From assembly GCA_012837465.1 (NCBI GenBank), contig DURG01000333.1, positions 1-15,824 of the forward strand: DNA of 15,824 nt. Reading direction: 5' to 3'. The stretch is from Propionibacterium sp. (GTDB lineage Bacteria; Actinomycetota; Actinomycetes; Propionibacteriales; Propionibacteriaceae). The notes under the pieces were generated by a model. That model did not search any database, was not told the origin of the DNA, and worked only from the letters and a program-made list of their open reading frames with translations. A program made the translations under genes and the position numbers. Position 1 is the first letter of the stretch. Every line of letters starts with the position of its first letter. Positions 14,237-15,824 of this stretch are shown one piece after another.

Positions 14237-14257
14237 ACTTCGATCTATGATCGAAGT
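14237..14257. promoter_or_regulatory. Perfect 9-bp-arm palindrome overlapping a -10-like hexamer
   Basis: ACTTCGATC (14237-14245) and GATCGAAGT (14249-14257) flank TAT in a perfect palindrome, 26 bases before the phosphoesterase start. TATGAT at 14246-14251 is a five-of-six match to the -10 consensus and lies across its centre. TTGACG at 14211-14216 resembles a -35 box but is 29 bases away, too far to pair with it. The arrangement fits a repressor operator over the promoter; the binding protein is unknown. Confidence 0.6.
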
Positions 14258-14283
14258 AGGCCAGTGAAGGGTGGTCGAGTGCT

Positions 14284-15180
14284 GTGAAGACGACGACGCG
14301 TCTCTCGGAGGCCTACGAAGGGGCCCGCATCGAACTGATCGACGACAGCTCGCGCTACGTCATCATGAGTGACTGCCACCGCGGCGACGGCTCGAAGTCC
14401 GACGAGTTCCTCAAGAACAAGAACACGTACACCGCCGCGCTCGACTACTACTGGCGCAGCGGTTTCACCTATGTCGAAGCCGGCGACGGCGACGAGCTCT
14501 GGGAGCACGACTTCAAGCACATCATCCGGGCCAACCGCGCGGTGTGGGAACAGTTGCTCCCGTTCCACCGCGCCGGAAGATTCATCCGGATGTGGGGCAA
14601 CCACGACTTCGCGTTGGCCGACCCCCAGTTCGTTCGCCAGCACCTGTGGAATGCGAAGAATGTGGCCACCGGGGAGCCGGAACCGTTCTTCGACGGCCTG
14701 GAGCCGGTTGAGGCGGTCGTGTTCCGGGTGAAGGAGACCGGTCAGGACATCCTGCTGGTGCACGGGCACCAGGGCGACCTGCCCAATGATCAGGCCTGGC
14801 GGTTCAGCCGGTTCATGATGCGCGCGTTCTGGCGGTATGCGCACGCGTTCGGGTTCCACAGCCCCACCAGCCCCGTGGCCAACGCGGACAAGCGGCACAA
14901 GGTGGAGCGCAACTACACGAAGTGGATCAGCCAGAACAGGGTGGCCCTCATCTGCGGCCACACCCACCGCGAGCGGTTCCCTCGCGACGGCGCGGTGCCC
15001 TACTTCAACTCGGGCAGCTGCGTCTACCCGTCACACATCACTGCCCTGGAGATCGAGGGTGCGAAGATCTCCCTCGTCCGGTGGCGCGTCGACCCCAACG
15101 AGGACGCGGTCCTGGAGGTCACCCGTCGGGTGATGGCGGGGCCGGAGCCGCTGTCGAAGTTCGACCTGCGCGACACCTGA
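14284..15180 (+). CDS. Metallophosphoesterase (calcineurin-like), LpxH-like layout
   Basis: This 298-residue two-metal phosphoesterase shows the metal-binding series in order: MSDCHRGD (Asp30, His32), EAGDGDELWE (Asp68), WGNHDFAL (Asn106, His107), LLVHGHQGD (His160, His162) and ICGHTHRE (His226, His228). The GDGDELW and HGHQGD segments with a following aromatic and basic helix resemble UDP-diacylglucosamine hydrolases (LpxH) more than DNA-processing phosphoesterases. An actinobacterium makes no lipid A, so that function is unlikely and the substrate is unknown. There is no signal peptide or membrane helix, so it is cytosolic. The GTG start at 14284 has a GAAGGG-like site around 14266-14271, rather far away. 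It follows a palindromic promoter region and precedes the sigma-factor gene by only 45-57 bases, so the two may share a transcript. Confidence 0.9.
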   Translation: MKTTTRLSEAYEGARIELIDDSSRYVIMSDCHRGDGSKSDEFLKNKNTYTAALDYYWRSGFTYVEAGDGDELWEHDFKHIIRANRAVWEQLLPFHRAGRFIRMWGNHDFALADPQFVRQHLWNAKNVATGEPEPFFDGLEPVEAVVFRVKETGQDILLVHGHQGDLPNDQAWRFSRFMMRAFWRYAHAFGFHSPTSPVANADKRHKVERNYTKWISQNRVALICGHTHRERFPRDGAVPYFNSGSCVYPSHITALEIEGAKISLVRWRVDPNEDAVLEVTRRVMAGPEPLSKFDLRDT

Positions 15181-15190
15181 CGTTGCGACT

Positions 15191-15219
15191 AAACCCCATG
15201 CCGGGCCCACGGCGTCGTA
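15191..15219 (+). promoter_or_regulatory. Candidate ECF-type promoter of the sigma-factor gene
   Basis: AAAC at 15191-15194 and CGTC at 15213-15216 recall the AAC and CGTC cores of ECF-dependent promoters, though the 18-base gap is long. Transcription would begin near 15224, leaving a short leader that contains GGAGG at 15228-15232 before the GTG at 15238. Autoregulation by an ECF factor is common, but this is a weak motif match. Confidence 0.2.
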
Positions 15220-15237
15220 ACAGGTATGGAGGTACTC

Positions 15238-15753
15238 GTGTCTGAGCGCAAGCCCACCGTCGCTGAGGTGGCAGGGGGATTCGATGCGTTCGTGCGCAGC
15301 CGCCGGCCCCATCTGTGGCGCGCCGCTTGGCTCCTCACCGGGGACAGGCACAAGGCTGACGACCTGGTGCAGACCGCACTCGGCCGCACCTACGGCCGCT
15401 ACGAGGCGCTGGGCAACGACCACAAGTTCGAGGCCTACGTGCGCACCGCCATGTATCGCACGTATGTGTCGTGGTGGCGCCGGCGCTGGAACGCCGAGGC
15501 GCCGTCGGACGAGGTGCCGGAGGCATCGACGGATGACGGCGACCAGGCCGTCAGCATCGACGTGGTGCGCGCACTGGCGTCGCTGCCGAAGATGCAGCGA
15601 GCGGTCATGGTGCTGCGGTTCCTCGAGGACCGCCCGGTGTCCGAGGTCGCGGAGCTGCTCGGCATCGCCGAGGGCACCGTCAAGGCCCACACCTCCCAGG
15701 GACGCGCCGCACTGCGCGCGTCCCTCCACCTGAACGAGGAGGACCAGCCATGA
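15238..15753 (+). CDS. SigE-family ECF RNA polymerase sigma factor
   Basis: This is a small sigma-70 factor of the actinobacterial SigE subgroup, which directs RNA polymerase to a stress or envelope regulon. Region 2 spans about residues 14-80, with LLTGDRHKADDLVQTALGRTYGR marking its core and the Trp-Trp-Arg-Arg-Arg segment at its end. A short acidic linker follows, then region 4 from about 115 to 161, with the DNA-binding helix-turn-helix VSEVAELLGIAEGTVKAHTS (134-153). The length is typical. Two starts are possible: ATG at 15226 (175 residues, poor ribosome site) and GTG at 15238 (171 residues). GGAGG at 15228-15232 sits five bases before the GTG, which I prefer. The stop overlaps the next start (ATGA), the usual arrangement for a sigma/anti-sigma pair. 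The regulon is not predictable from this window. Confidence 0.93.
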   Translation: MSERKPTVAEVAGGFDAFVRSRRPHLWRAAWLLTGDRHKADDLVQTALGRTYGRYEALGNDHKFEAYVRTAMYRTYVSWWRRRWNAEAPSDEVPEASTDDGDQAVSIDVVRALASLPKMQRAVMVLRFLEDRPVSEVAELLGIAEGTVKAHTSQGRAALRASLHLNEEDQP

Positions 15754-15824
15754 GCGACGAGCAACTCTCCCACATCTTCAAGCGCGACCTGCCGAATCAG
15801 GGCGACGGGCGGTGGGCCGACGAC
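15750..15824 (+). CDS. Partial gene, possible anti-sigma factor
   Basis: Only the first 25 codons are inside the window and the frame is open at the edge. The ATG at 15750 overlaps the sigma-factor stop by ATGA, and AGGAGGA (15737-15743), seven bases upstream, is a strong ribosome site, so the start is credible. The visible peptide is hydrophilic and acidic (begins MSDEQLSHIF, ends WADD) with no recognisable motif. A gene coupled in this way to an ECF factor is often its membrane-bound anti-sigma partner; that is inference from position only. Confidence 0.6.
   Translation, partial: MSDEQLSHIFKRDLPNQGDGRWADD

Overview
The window is high-GC DNA with frequent GTG starts, strong GGAGG-type ribosome sites, stop/start overlaps of the ATGA and GTGA kind, an actinobacterial-length class II aldolase, a SigE-family ECF sigma factor and large surface proteins. 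This points to a high-GC Gram-positive actinobacterium, probably of the Propionibacteriaceae type (inference; no rRNA or other marker gene is present).

Layout, left to right. (1) 1-642: an intergenic repeat remnant and a small two-helix membrane protein of unknown function. (2) 758-1780: class II fructose-bisphosphate aldolase (fba) with its own terminator. (3) 1781-2106: a 326-base convergent gap that holds no gene but is full of structure: the fba terminator, three hairpins on an exact 74-bp period, and the terminator of the facing gene. (4) 2107-5265, minus strand: a large secreted subtilisin-family (S8) protease with an inhibitor-like propeptide, PA insert, beta-sandwich region and a C-terminal module that looks internally duplicated. 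(5) 5509-14150, plus strand: an L-fucose-type catabolic cluster. It encodes a CUT2 sugar ABC transporter (double ATPase, permease, lipoprotein binding protein), L-fucose isomerase (fucI), an FGGY kinase that looks like RhaB rather than FucK, a LacI-family regulator and a FucU-type mutarotase. (6) 14284-15824: an LpxH-like metallophosphoesterase behind a strong palindrome, then a SigE-family ECF sigma factor overlapping a truncated downstream gene that may be its anti-sigma partner.

How the genes work together: the ABC transporter would import a 6-deoxyhexose (or D-arabinose), FucU would interconvert its anomers, FucI would make the ketose and the kinase the 1-phosphate. The class II aldolase that should split fuculose- or rhamnulose-1-phosphate is not in the window; the fructose-bisphosphate aldolase is in a separate transcription unit and belongs to a different family. 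The LacI regulator is translationally coupled to the kinase and probably controls the cluster. Several strong hairpins between the sugar genes suggest that their mRNA levels are set segment by segment.

I see no CRISPR array, tRNA, rRNA, prophage or transposase. The pathway is recognisable rather than undescribed. The least explained items are the 74-bp hairpin array, the duplicated C-terminal module of the protease, the FucI/RhaB-type pairing without an aldolase, and the LpxH-like phosphoesterase next to an ECF sigma unit.
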